8,948 nucleotides of DNA from an uncultured Bacilli bacterium (GTDB lineage Bacteria > Bacillota_I > Bacilli_A > Mycoplasmatales > Mycoplasmoidaceae): positions 1-8,948 of the forward strand of contig CAJGBT010000034.1 of NCBI GenBank assembly GCA_904501665.1. Direction: 5' to 3'. The notes beneath the pieces were generated by a model. It was not told the DNA's origin. It made no database searches and worked only from the letters and a program-made list of their open reading frames with translations. The position numbers and the translations under genes were made by a program. This document shows positions 1-7,021 of the stretch, piece after piece (position 1 is the first letter of the stretch; the number at the start of each line of letters is the position of its first letter).

Positions 1-124
1 AATACAAAAATAAAATTTTGATCATTTAATAACTAAAAAATAAAAATACTCTTAGCCAACAAACCAAGAGTACTTTAATGCATCAACAATTTTAATATGA
101 TATATTAATATTAGCGTTGCACTT
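1..124 (+). mobile_element. Right end of an IS30-type insertion sequence (partial)
   Basis: GCGTTGCACTT at 114-124 is the exact reverse complement of AAGTGCAACGC at 8826-8836, the left end of the IS30-type element at the other edge of the window. Read as an IS terminus, the element lies to the left of 124 and its transposase would run rightwards, off the window. No recognisable transposase C-terminus can be read in 1-113; short reading frames there stop by position 36. A 7-base-pair hairpin (47-72) probably ends the transposase transcript. The 11-base match is the only direct evidence, so family membership is an inference. Confidence 0.5.
47..72 (+). terminator. Hairpin near the right IS end
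   Basis: TACTCTT (47-53) pairs with AAGAGTA (66-72) around a 12-base loop, followed by CTTTAATG. The stem is short and the T-run poor, so it would be a weak terminator for a rightward transposase transcript. Confidence 0.3.
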
Positions 125-139
125 TATATTTCATTTTAG

Positions 140-172
140 ATTTAAGCCCCTATTTTTATTAGGGGCTTAAAT
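140..172. terminator. Strong 13-bp hairpin, probable bidirectional terminator
   Basis: ATTTAAGCCCCTA (140-152) and TAGGGGCTTAAAT (160-172) form a perfect 13-base-pair stem with a 7-base loop. It is much more GC-rich at its core than its surroundings. It lies just outside the IS end and just downstream of the minus-strand gene at 211-399, so it would end that transcript and stop rightward read-through from the IS. The T-rich stretch starting at about 185 lies on the plus-strand side, 12 or more bases beyond the stem; the minus-strand side has only weak T-richness. Confidence 0.6.
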
Positions 173-210
173 GTAGAGACTATCATTTTTTTATTTTTTT
201 TCTTTTAATA

Positions 211-399
211 TTATTTACCATTTGATAATGCGTAAACAAAAGCACCTATTACAGGTGGCAAAAAGAAAAAAGGAATGAATCAAAATCAACCATCAAGGTT
301 AAACATTTTTGTTAGTAAATATGGTATTACACCAAATCCAAATCCAAAAATTAATGAACATAATAATCCAACTAAGTGAATTTTTCCATCTTTAGCCAT
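211..399 (-). CDS. Small two-helix membrane protein, unknown function
   Basis: The gene encodes 62 residues starting MAKDGKIHLV and ending ALSNGK, with two UGA tryptophan codons in the WFW stretch near residues 38-40. A short charged N-terminus is followed by two hydrophobic segments, about residues 8-30 (with a GFGFG stretch) and 38-57 (FFFLPPVIGAF). They are joined by a short loop containing TKMFNLDG, which suggests a hairpin-like inner-membrane protein. AAAGGAG ends about 7 bases before the ATG, a good ribosome binding site, and a near-consensus promoter lies at 429-457. It is therefore transcribed separately from the large operon upstream on the same strand, although read-through is possible. 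I do not recognise the family. The strong signals and clean codon use argue that it is a real gene. Confidence 0.75.
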
Positions 400-428
400 T
401 TTAGTTCTCCTTTAAATTACTAGGTAAA

Positions 429-457
429 ATTATAATCAATAATCATAGTTTTGTAAA
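429..457 (-). promoter_or_regulatory. Promoter of the small membrane protein gene
   Basis: On the minus strand TTTACA (457-452) is followed after exactly 17 bases by a perfect TATAAT (434-429). Transcription would begin near 422, giving a leader of roughly 23 bases that contains the AAAGGAG ribosome binding site. Spacing and -10 box are ideal for a housekeeping sigma factor. Confidence 0.65.
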
Positions 458-512
458 TGAAAATATTTTTTTGATACATAGAAATATATATTTATATATT
501 TAATTATTAATA

Positions 513-1712
513 TTATTTTTTAATTATTTTTTTGATTGCTTTTTTTGGTAGGAAATATACTTTCTCACTATAGCAATAGTTGTGCATATTACTAATTAAT
601 TTTCAATATTTTAAAACATTTTCATTTTTTTTAGTTTTATTGTTATAAATTTGAATTGGTTGTTTATGATCATAAATAGATTTTTCAACTAAAAATTTAT
701 CATAAAAATATTTTTTATATTTTGTTAAATCTAACACTTTTGGTATTTTATTTTTATTATTTGTGCATTCAAAGAAATGATTATTTTCATATGCTGTAAT
801 TAATGCTTGTAGGATACTATCATTTTCATATTTTAATGATTTAATCAATATATTAAAATTATTATCATCAAAATCTTGAAATGTTTGCAAATCATATTCT
901 TTATTTTCTAAAAAGGGCCTTAGAAGATAAAGCAAGTTGTTTTTATCCTTAAATTCAAACTTTTGTGCATATAAATCTTTAATACGCATAAAAATTTTTA
1001 TCATAATTCTTTCATAACAAATTATTTTCTTATTTAAATATATTTGTAAAAACATTTGAAAACGAGCAATTAAAATTGATTCTAAAAGATTAGTAGCTTT
1101 TTCTAGGAAAACAAATTTATCTTCATTAATCATAGACCATTTAATCACCAAGCCAACATCAATAGTTCCATTATTAGTACCTATGAAATGACTATCTCTA
1201 ACTAAATAATCTAATCTATCAGCATCTGTTTGGCTAGAAATAATTTGATAATAAAAACTAGGAATATCTTTACTTTTGTTTAAAATTTTAATTATCAATT
1301 CAATGTTAATTTTATTTTTAGTTAATATTTTATTTATTTCACTATTAGTATCTAAAATAATTTTTTTTGTCATTTTTTCATGGTTATGGTTTGTATACAT
1401 TTCAAAAGAATGACTTCTTGGTCCATGTCCTATATCATGTAATAATGCTGAAGCTAAAATAGCATCAATATCTGATTGTGAAATTTTTGGTTGTAAGTGA
1501 TTTAAAAATTGTTTACATATATAAAATACCCCTATTGAATGAGTGAAACGTTCATTATTAGCAGAATGAAAAACTTTTGAACATTCTCCTAATTGTTTTA
1601 TGGACTTTAAACGCATGAATTCTTTAGTTTGTGTTAATTCATATAATCAATATTCTTTTTCTTCAAAAACAATTTCACCATAAATTGGATCAGTTATATA
1701 TTTGTATCTCAT
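513..1712 (-). CDS. HD-domain phosphohydrolase (YwfO / dNTPase-like)
   Basis: This 399-residue protein starts MRYKYITDPIYGEIV. UGA codons fall near residue 22 and near the end, so the standard code would both shorten the N-terminus and cut off about 30 C-terminal residues (a tail containing SEKVYFLPKKA). Metal-binding HD-superfamily residues are visible: His58 in RFTHSIG, His92-Asp93 in ALLHDIGHGPRSHSFE, and Asp163/Asp165 in SQTDADRLDYLVRDS. The order and spacing match the SAMHD1/dGTPase-like branch that includes Bacillus YwfO. Enterococcal relatives of that branch hydrolyse dNTPs, so a nucleotide triphosphohydrolase activity is inferred, not shown. It is the last gene of the minus-strand operon: its ATG lies 2 bases after the gltX stop, with AAGGAAT as a modest ribosome binding site inside the end of gltX. 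It probably acts in the cytoplasm on nucleotide pools. Confidence 0.88.
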
Positions 1713-1714
1713 TT

Positions 1715-3163
1715 CTAATTTATTCCTTGTAATACATCGTTAATATTTTGTTTGATTCTTTTTTTACCAAATAAACTCAAAGTAGTAGCTAAATCAGGTC
1801 CATGTTGTTTTTTTGTGGATAATAGTCTTATTGGCATAAATAAGTTTTTACCATTTAATTTTGTTTGTTCTTTAACAGTATTAATAATTTTTTTGATATT
1901 TTCTTCTTCTTCAAAATTGGCATCATCAATCAAAGATAAAAGGATTGGAGCTATTATTTTAATATTTGTTTTCTGATCATTTATTTCTTTTTTTGCTGTT
2001 TCATCTATTTTGTCATTTTCAAAAAGATCAATAATCAAATCATCAATTTGCTTTGCATAAGCAATTTGATTTTTTAATAACAATAAAACCTTGTCAGGAT
2101 TTTGCATAAAAATTTCATTCTTACTTTTAACAAATGGTTTCACAAATTCTAAATATTTTTTATCTTCCATTAACTTAAAATGTTGATTTGAAATTCAATT
2201 CAATTTTAATATATCAAATTTAGCTGGTGATTTTGATAAAAATTCTAATTGAAAAGCATTTATCATTTCAGATAAAGACATTACTTCTTTATTATTATTT
2301 GGTGTTCAACCTAACAAACATAAAAAATTTACAATTGCTATTGGTAAATAACCTAATAAACGATAGTCTTCAATAAATTGTTTTAGATTTGAATCTCTTT
2401 TGGATAATTTTTTTCCTTCATCATTAATAATTATTGATAGATGTCCATAGGAAATTTCCTTTTTATCAAAACCAAGTGCTTTTTTAATTGCAATTTGATA
2501 TGGAGTATTAGAAATATGTTCTTCTCCTCTTAAAACATGAGTAATGTCCATATCATAATCATCAACAACCACTGCAAAATTATACATAGCAATTTTATTA
2601 GATTTTAAAATCACAGGATCTGTTAAAGCACTTCCTGGAATTGAAATTTTTCCTCTTACTAAATCATTTCATTCGTAGCTATCATTTTCATTAATTTTTA
2701 GACGAATAACATATTCTTGCTTATTTGTTATTTTGGTTCTTATTTCATTTTCAGATAGCATTAAACATTTTCTATTATATTTAGGTGTTTCATGATTAGC
2801 TTCTGCTTGCTTTCTTTGCTCATCTAATTCTTCTTTGCTACAGAAACAACGATAAGCTTTATTTTCTGCCAATAAAGATTCTGCTAATAATTGATATCTA
2901 TCTAGTTTTTGAGTTTGTTGATATGGTTTATATTTTCCTTCTTTTTGAGGGGATTCATCTGGACGAATATTAAGTCAATTTAAATTAAATAATTGTGATT
3001 CAACACCATTTTCAACATTTCTTTCTGTATCAGTATCTTCAATTCTAACTATGAAGTCTCCATTCATTTTCTTAGCAAAAAGAAAATTAAATAATGCTGT
3101 TCGAGCTCCGCCAATATGAAAATAACCAGTAGGACTTGGAGCATATCTTGTTCTAATTTTCAT
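1715..3163 (-). CDS. gltX: Glutamyl-tRNA synthetase
   Basis: GluRS charges tRNA-Glu with glutamate (and in bacteria lacking GlnRS also tRNA-Gln, which is then amidated). The 482-residue length is typical of the bacterial enzyme. The class I signature is seen as YAPSPTGYFHIGG (HIGG at residues 16-19), followed by ARTALFNFLFA and the conserved RIEDTDTER. The KMSKS loop appears as KLSKR at residues 252-256, and LRGEEHISNTPYQ is the usual GluRS motif. A CFC pair plus a downstream YNRKC cysteine resembles the zinc site of some bacterial GluRSs. Several UGA codons encode Trp (for example after LFNLN and after NDSYE), so the standard code splits the gene into four pieces; it is intact in code 4. It follows ispE with a 2-base gap and uses GGAG within the ispE end as ribosome binding site. 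Confidence 0.96.
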
Positions 3164-3165
3164 TT

Positions 3166-3939
3166 TTATTCATTCTCCTTATTATTAAAATCAATTAAAT
3201 AGGAACCACTACCTGTTAATATAATATGTTCTTTATGTTCTAATTTATTATAAAACTTTAATAATTGATTATTGATTTTAAAAGCAATAGGTTGTAAATC
3301 ATTATATATTTTTAGCTTTGATAAATTGGATAAATTTTTAATAATTTTTTTATAATTATTTTTGGTTTTTTTCGGATTTTTTCTAAAAGCATTATATATA
3401 TTTTTTGTATCACATCTATATTGATTATGAATAATTTTAAATTTTGGTTTATCTTTTTTTATCTCTTTAATTTTATTTCCAAAACTACTAACAAGTGCTA
3501 ATTTAAAATTAGAAATAAAAAAACAAATATCACTGCCCAATTCAATTGCTATTTTTTTAAACATTTTTTTACTTAATTTTAGTTGGTATTTATTTATTAA
3601 AAATTTAATAATTGCCCCACTATCACTACTTGATCCTCCCAAGCCAGCTTGCATAGGAATAGATTTGACTATTTTAATATCAAAACAATCTAAAATATTA
3701 AAATATGATTTCATAAATTGAATTGTTTTGCTAACTACATCATTTTTAATTAGTAAGTGTTGATTTTTAGAATCAAAATAGTTAATAACATCAACTTTAG
3801 ATTTTTTTATATAGATATCATCATAATAATCATCAACCAAACAAAAAATTGATTTGATTTTATGTTTATTAAAATGTTTATTATCTTTTAAAATATTTAA
3901 TCCTATATTAACCTTAGCATATGTTCTTATCTTTTCCAT
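3166..3939 (-). CDS. ispE: 4-diphosphocytidyl-2-C-methyl-D-erythritol kinase (CDP-ME kinase)
   Basis: IspE is a GHMP-superfamily kinase that phosphorylates CDP-methylerythritol in the MEP route to isopentenyl diphosphate. The 257-residue protein begins with the family motif YAKVNIGLNIL (Lys9). It carries the ATP-binding glycine/serine loop PMQAGLGGSSSDSGA (GLGGSSSD at 99-106) and has Asp137 in ELGSDICFF. Lys9 and Asp137 correspond to the catalytic Lys10/Asp141 pair of the E. coli enzyme. The C-terminal ILTGSGSYLIDF matches the third GHMP motif. It is shorter than usual (about 280-290) and very lysine/asparagine-rich, as expected for this base composition. Its ATG overlaps the rsmA stop by one base (TAATG), implying coupled translation. 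rsmA-ispE adjacency is common in Firmicutes relatives. No other MEP gene is visible in the window. Confidence 0.88.
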   Translation of the reverse strand: MEKIRTYAKVNIGLNILKDNKHFNKHKIKSIFCLVDDYYDDIYIKKSKVDVINYFDSKNQHLLIKNDVVSKTIQFMKSYFNILDCFDIKIVKSIPMQAGLGGSSSDSGAIIKFLINKYQLKLSKKMFKKIAIELGSDICFFISNFKLALVSSFGNKIKEIKKDKPKFKIIHNQYRCDTKNIYNAFRKNPKKTKNNYKKIIKNLSNLSKLKIYNDLQPIAFKINNQLLKFYNKLEHKEHIILTGSGSYLIDFNNKENE

Positions 3940-4754
3940 TATTTATCACTTTCTATATAACAATATAATTGATAAAATTGTTCAAGACTTAATTGTTCAG
4001 CCCTTACATTATCATTAAGATTTAATTTAAGCAAAGCTTCTTTAATAATTTTTTTATCATATATATTGATTAAATTATTAAATAGTTTTTTCCTTTTATT
4101 AGCAAAACAGGTTTTTAAAAATAAACCAATATCATTAAAATTTAAATTAAATTTTTGTTTTTTTTCAATATGAATAAATCAGGAATCTACTTTTGGTGTT
4201 GGAACAAAGTTATTTGGTACAACATTAAATAAATGTTTAACATTAGAAAACATTTGCACTAAAACACTAAAAGCATTATAGTTTTTAGTGTTTATTTTTG
4301 CTAGTAACCTTTGAGCCATTTCTTTTTGGACTAAGATAAAGATATCATCAACTAAATTAGAAGCTAATAATTTTAAAATGATCTTACTTGATATGGAATA
4401 AGGTAGGTTAGAAATTACTTTAATTTTTTTTATATTATTTAAATTTTGTTCTAAATTAAATTTTAAAAAATCAGCATTATAAATTATTGCTTGATTAAAA
4501 TTACTTAATAATTGATTAAATAATCTTTTATCTAATTCAATTAAAATTAAATTTTTAGTTTTTTGATATATTAATTTAGTAATAGCACCTAACCCAGGTC
4601 CTATTTCTAAAACATAATCACTTGCTTTAATAGCACAACTATTTACTATCTTTTCACTAATATTGTTATTGATTAAGAAATTTTGTCCAAGTTTTTTTGA
4701 TGGAAAAAAATTATTTTGATTTAAGAAGTCTAGGACTTCTTTTTTATTAGTCAT
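3939..4754 (-). CDS. rsmA: 16S rRNA (adenine1518/1519-N6) dimethyltransferase
   Basis: RsmA (KsgA) dimethylates two adjacent adenines in the 3' terminal helix of 16S rRNA, using SAM, late in small-subunit assembly. The 271-residue protein begins MTNKKEVLDFL and shows the diagnostic KKLGQNFL at about residues 20-27. The SAM-binding motif I is VLEIGPGLG (48-56), an acidic ribose-binding segment follows in LILIELDKRL, and the catalytic motif IV is SNLPYSISSK (NLPY at 116-119). VQKEMAQRLLAK and VPTPKVDSW follow as expected; the W at 192 is a UGA codon that would truncate the gene in the standard code. The gene then continues to ESDK and a TAA shared with the ispE start. The start overlaps the yidC stop by one base, with AGGAG upstream. 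Confidence 0.95.
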
Positions 4755-5881
4755 TACTTGACTCCTAATTCATTCAATTTTGCATCAATTCCATGCTTAC
4801 CTTGACGTCTTTTCATAATAATCACATGAACAATATATGATTGTAATAAAGATAATAATGATGAGAAGAATCAATATAAACCAACACCAGCAGCAGAAAT
4901 AGCAACTATTATACACATAAAGACATTCATAATAGTACCAACACTCTTAGTTTTATCTAGTGCCTTATTATTAGAAACCCCAATTGTTTGTGATTTACGA
5001 CTTCTTTTCTTCGATAATTTTTGTGGTATTTTTTGAGAAAAAAACTGTGTTGGAATAACAATTAATAAGAAGAAAATATATGGCCATCCCGTGTTAACAA
5101 AATCTGAAAAAATAGCACTAATTGGTGATGTACCTAAATCTCAAATATTAAATAGAATTGTAGCTTTTAAAGGACGAACAATACTAATAACCCGATAAAC
5201 AATCAGTAGAATAGGTAGTGTTACAAAAATCTGTTCAAAAGAAGCAAAAGGTTTAATTTTTAATTTTTTATAAAGCTGATTAATCTCCATTTGCTTTTTT
5301 TGTCTTGATTGCATATCTTTTGCATCCTTATATTTAGCATTAATTTCTGCAACTTTTCCCTGAACTTCTTGCATCCGCTCTGTTTGGAATGTTGAGTTAA
5401 TGGATATAAAAAATGTAATTAAACGAATAATGAATAAAATGATAATAATCCCAAATAAACCACCTAATCCAACAGGTCATGATCTAGTAGCTCACATAAA
5501 ATGCAAAAGTAATTGTGCAAATGGCCAAACAAAAAAAGCATAAAATGGACCATAGTCCATAGTAAATTGATTAAACGGGAAAAACGCCTGTCCTGGAGTA
5601 GGGTTTAAATCAAAATATGGGTTTCCGGTTGTACCTGGACTAAAACCTAACTCAAGACCAGACCCCATTATATTACTAGTGGATACTTCATATTGAAACA
5701 TTGTTTGGAAACAACCATATAATCCAATCCCGAATAAGAATAAATACAAAAGCAATTTAGTTCATTTTAAAATTTGCTTAAAGATCTTCTTAGCTAGTTG
5801 CTTATTTTTGTCTTCTGGTTTATAAGAAGTGGCAAAAGAAGGTAAAATAACTTTTGAAAAATTATTTTTATCAAATTTCAT
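4754..5881 (-). CDS. yidC: Membrane protein insertase YidC/Oxa1
   Basis: YidC inserts and folds membrane proteins, alone or with SecYEG. The 375-residue protein starts MKFDKNNFSK and has a cytosolic N-terminal stretch. A hydrophobic segment at about 43-60 (LLLYLFLFGIGLYG) is followed by an external region with GTTGNPYFDLNPTP. Further membrane segments lie at about 112-130, 138-160, 213-232, 255-275 and 310-345. The FIIRL arginine (about residue 153) matches the functionally important positive residue in the insertase groove. A basic amphipathic hairpin (RMQEVQGKVAEINAKYKDA... KKQMEINQLYKKLKIKP) precedes FEQIFVTLPILL, as in Oxa1-family proteins. The C-terminus is basic (MKRRQGKHG). AAGGAGG lies just before the start, inside rnpA, which this gene overlaps by 14 bases. 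It overlaps rsmA by 1. UGA-Trp codons occur at about 130 and 247. Confidence 0.94.
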
Positions 5882-6203
5882 TTATCCTCCTTAAACACTT
5901 TTCTATTTCACAAGACAAATTTTTATAAGTAATATTTTTTATATTGTCTTTGGTAATTATTACAAGATCAATAGGTAGTTTCATATTGAATTTTGTCATA
6001 ATTATAAAACGAATTCTTCTCTTAATTTTGTTTCTTACAACAGCTAATTTTGAAACCTTTTTAGATACAGTAATACCAACTCGAGAATAATTAAAAGAAT
6101 TTTTTAAATAAAAAAATGAAGCATTTTCACTTTTTATACATTTACCTTTTTTAACTAATCTAATGAAATCTTCATTTTTTAGAATTCGATTTTTTTTCTG
6201 CAA
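5868..6203 (-). CDS. rnpA: Ribonuclease P protein component
   Basis: RnpA binds the catalytic RNase P RNA and helps it remove 5' leaders from pre-tRNAs. The 111-residue protein is of normal size and starts QKKNRILKNEDFIRLVKKGK after the initiator, the usual N-terminus. It carries the RNR signature in VGITVSKKVSKLAVVRNKIKRRIRFI (about residues 40-65). The start appears to be TTG: no ATG is available in frame near this conserved N-terminus, and GAGG lies 11 bases upstream inside the rpmH end. The ATG slightly upstream at the rpmH end is out of frame. The last sense codon is UGA (Trp in code 4), directly followed by TAA, so a standard-code annotation would stop one residue earlier. It overlaps yidC by 14 bases and starts 2 bases after rpmH. 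I did not find the RNase P RNA gene (rnpB) here. Confidence 0.93.
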
Positions 6204-6205
6204 AA

Positions 6206-6355
6206 TTATCTAACCTCATCAGAAACAGTTAGTTGATGACGTCCTTTTAATCTTCGACGTGCTAAAAGTTTTCTACCACCACTAGTCTTCATTTTGCTTC
6301 TAAAACCATGAGTTTTTAATCTTTTTCTTTTATTTGGTTGAAATGTTCTTTTCAT
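6206..6355 (-). CDS. rpmH: 50S ribosomal protein L34
   Basis: L34 is a very small, highly basic protein of the large ribosomal subunit. The 49 residues begin MKRTFQPNKRKRLKTHGF and continue with RSKMKTSGGRKLLARRR and LKGRH, essentially the family consensus. A short extra tail (QLTVSDEVR) follows where many L34 proteins end at about 44-46 residues. It is the first gene of the minus-strand operon and precedes rnpA by 2 bases, the classical rpmH-rnpA-yidC order. AAGTGAG about 10 bases upstream is a weak ribosome binding site. In many bacteria dnaA sits divergently upstream of rpmH; here a lipoprotein gene does. Confidence 0.97.
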   Translation of the reverse strand: MKRTFQPNKRKRLKTHGFRSKMKTSGGRKLLARRRLKGRHQLTVSDEVR

Positions 6356-6400
6356 GCTTTACACTCACTTTATATAATTTTGCAATGCATGATATATTTT

Positions 6401-6430
6401 ATAATAATTATTTGTAATATTTAATGTAAA
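6401..6430 (-). promoter_or_regulatory. Probable promoter of the rpmH operon
   Basis: On the minus strand TTTACA (6430-6425) and TATTAT (6406-6401) are separated by 18 bases. They would start transcription near 6394, about 40 bases before the rpmH ATG. This is the best match in the leader. In such AT-rich DNA chance -10 boxes are frequent, hence moderate confidence. Confidence 0.45.
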
Positions 6431-6809
6431 TTAAAAATCTGCTTAAATAAGCATCTTTCTATATTTACCACTTTTTATAATAAATTAATGATATCAAATG
6501 ACCTTATATACCTTATTATATAAGCCTATTCTCATTTTAGGTATATTAAAATCCTTAATTATAAGGAATTTAATCTTTGTGAAGATGAATAAAGTAAAAA
6601 CATAATTTAATGCATTTTCTATATAAATATGTAGGCTTTGACACCTTTAACATTTATGTTTAAAAATCTTTATGATATCACTTAGAAATAATAAAGGTAA
6701 AGTTAGTGCTTAATCAATGCTTTTAATTAACCTTATAATAAACTTAAGAGAGAAGGTTGCTACTCATAAATCTATGTTTTTAAAATATTAAAATAAAGAA
6801 GTAATATAA

Positions 6810-6838
6810 ATTTTTATTAATCTTTGATTAATAAAAAT
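6810..6838. terminator. 13-bp AT-rich hairpin between the divergent genes
   Basis: ATTTTTATTAATC (6810-6822) and GATTAATAAAAAT (6826-6838) form a perfect stem with a 3-base TTT loop. It contains almost no G or C, so it is thermodynamically modest. It could be a transcription stop, a protein-binding dyad or a cruciform site about 80 bases upstream of the lipoprotein -35 box. Confidence 0.3.
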
Positions 6839-6898
6839 GTTTTAAATTCTCTTTATATTTTGCTTTTAGTTCGTTTACTAATAATCATTCTTAATGGT

Positions 6899-6914
6899 TA
6901 ATTAAGTAATTAAG
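6899..6914. repeat. Tandem 8-base repeat upstream of the lipoprotein -35 box
   Basis: TAATTAAG occurs twice back to back (6899-6906, 6907-6914), 3 bases before TTGACA. It may be a small operator or simply low-complexity sequence. Confidence 0.3.
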
Positions 6915-6917
6915 TAC

Positions 6918-6949
6918 TTGACATATATATATATATATATATATATAAT
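6918..6949 (+). promoter_or_regulatory. Lipoprotein promoter with (TA)10 spacer
   Basis: A perfect TTGACA (6918-6923) and a perfect TATAAT (6944-6949) are separated by 20 bases (6924-6943) consisting only of TA repeats. The run continues into the -10 box, so the alternating A/T tract covers 6923-6947. Transcription would start at about 6956. A 20-base spacer is longer than the usual 16-18, so this copy number is predicted to give weak expression. Loss of one or two TA units would bring the boxes to 18 or 16. Confidence 0.8.
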
Positions 6950-6962
6950 GAAAAGTGAGGTT

Positions 6963-6997
6963 TAATCTATGGCCTTATTATAAAAAAACATAGATTA
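6963..6997 (+). promoter_or_regulatory. Hairpin in the lipoprotein mRNA leader
   Basis: TAATCTATG (6963-6971) pairs perfectly with CATAGATTA (6989-6997) around a 17-base loop. It lies just after the predicted transcription start and ends 12 bases before the AAAGGA ribosome binding site (7010-7015), which remains unpaired. It may stabilise the 5' end of the mRNA. No riboswitch class is recognisable. Confidence 0.45.
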
Positions 6998-7021
6998 TTA
7001 AAAATTTAGAAAGGAAAAAAC

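Larger units (their letters stand above)
6769..6996. repeat. 13-base inverted repeat enclosing the lipoprotein promoter
   Basis: AATCTATGTTTTT at 6769-6781 is exactly repeated in inverse orientation at 6984-6996 (AAAAACATAGATT). It encloses 202 bases that contain the TTGACA/TA-tract/TATAAT promoter. A further direct copy of the AATCTATG core is at 6964-6971. Part of the match is a homopolymer run, so chance is not excluded. Confidence 0.45.
6356..7021. other. 666-base divergent intergenic region, no DnaA boxes seen
   Basis: This is the only long non-coding stretch. It holds the rpmH promoter on one side and the lipoprotein promoter on the other. Between them (about 6440-6900) are several small hairpins: TGCTTA/TAAGCA at 6440-6453, CTTATATA/TATATAAG at 6503-6524, and a 13-base-pair hairpin at 6810-6838. 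I see no credible protein-coding frame, no tRNA, and nothing resembling RNase P RNA, tmRNA or SRP RNA. No TTATCCACA or TGTGGATAA sequence is present, and no near match with fewer than about three mismatches was noticed. The position beside rpmH would suit an origin, but the sequence does not support one. Confidence 0.6.

Noticed and set aside
1752..1976. Plus-strand reading frame of 74 codons
   Set aside because: It is the antisense shadow of the conserved gltX C-terminal region and has no ribosome binding site.
1715..3163. gltX as a pseudogene broken by stop codons
   Set aside because: All interruptions are UGA at tryptophan-suited positions; in code 4 the frame is continuous and all motifs are present.
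6638..6666. Second promoter based on TTGACA at 6638-6643
   Set aside because: At 17-base spacing the -10 position reads TAAAAA, no gene follows directly, and the match is likely chance.
6923..6947. TA tract as plain low-complexity AT sequence
   Set aside because: It lies exactly between perfect -35 and -10 hexamers of a lipoprotein gene, which a random tract would rarely do.
6356..7021. Chromosomal origin or structural RNA gene (rnpB, tmRNA, SRP RNA)
   Set aside because: No DnaA consensus boxes and none of the conserved RNA core sequences were recognisable.
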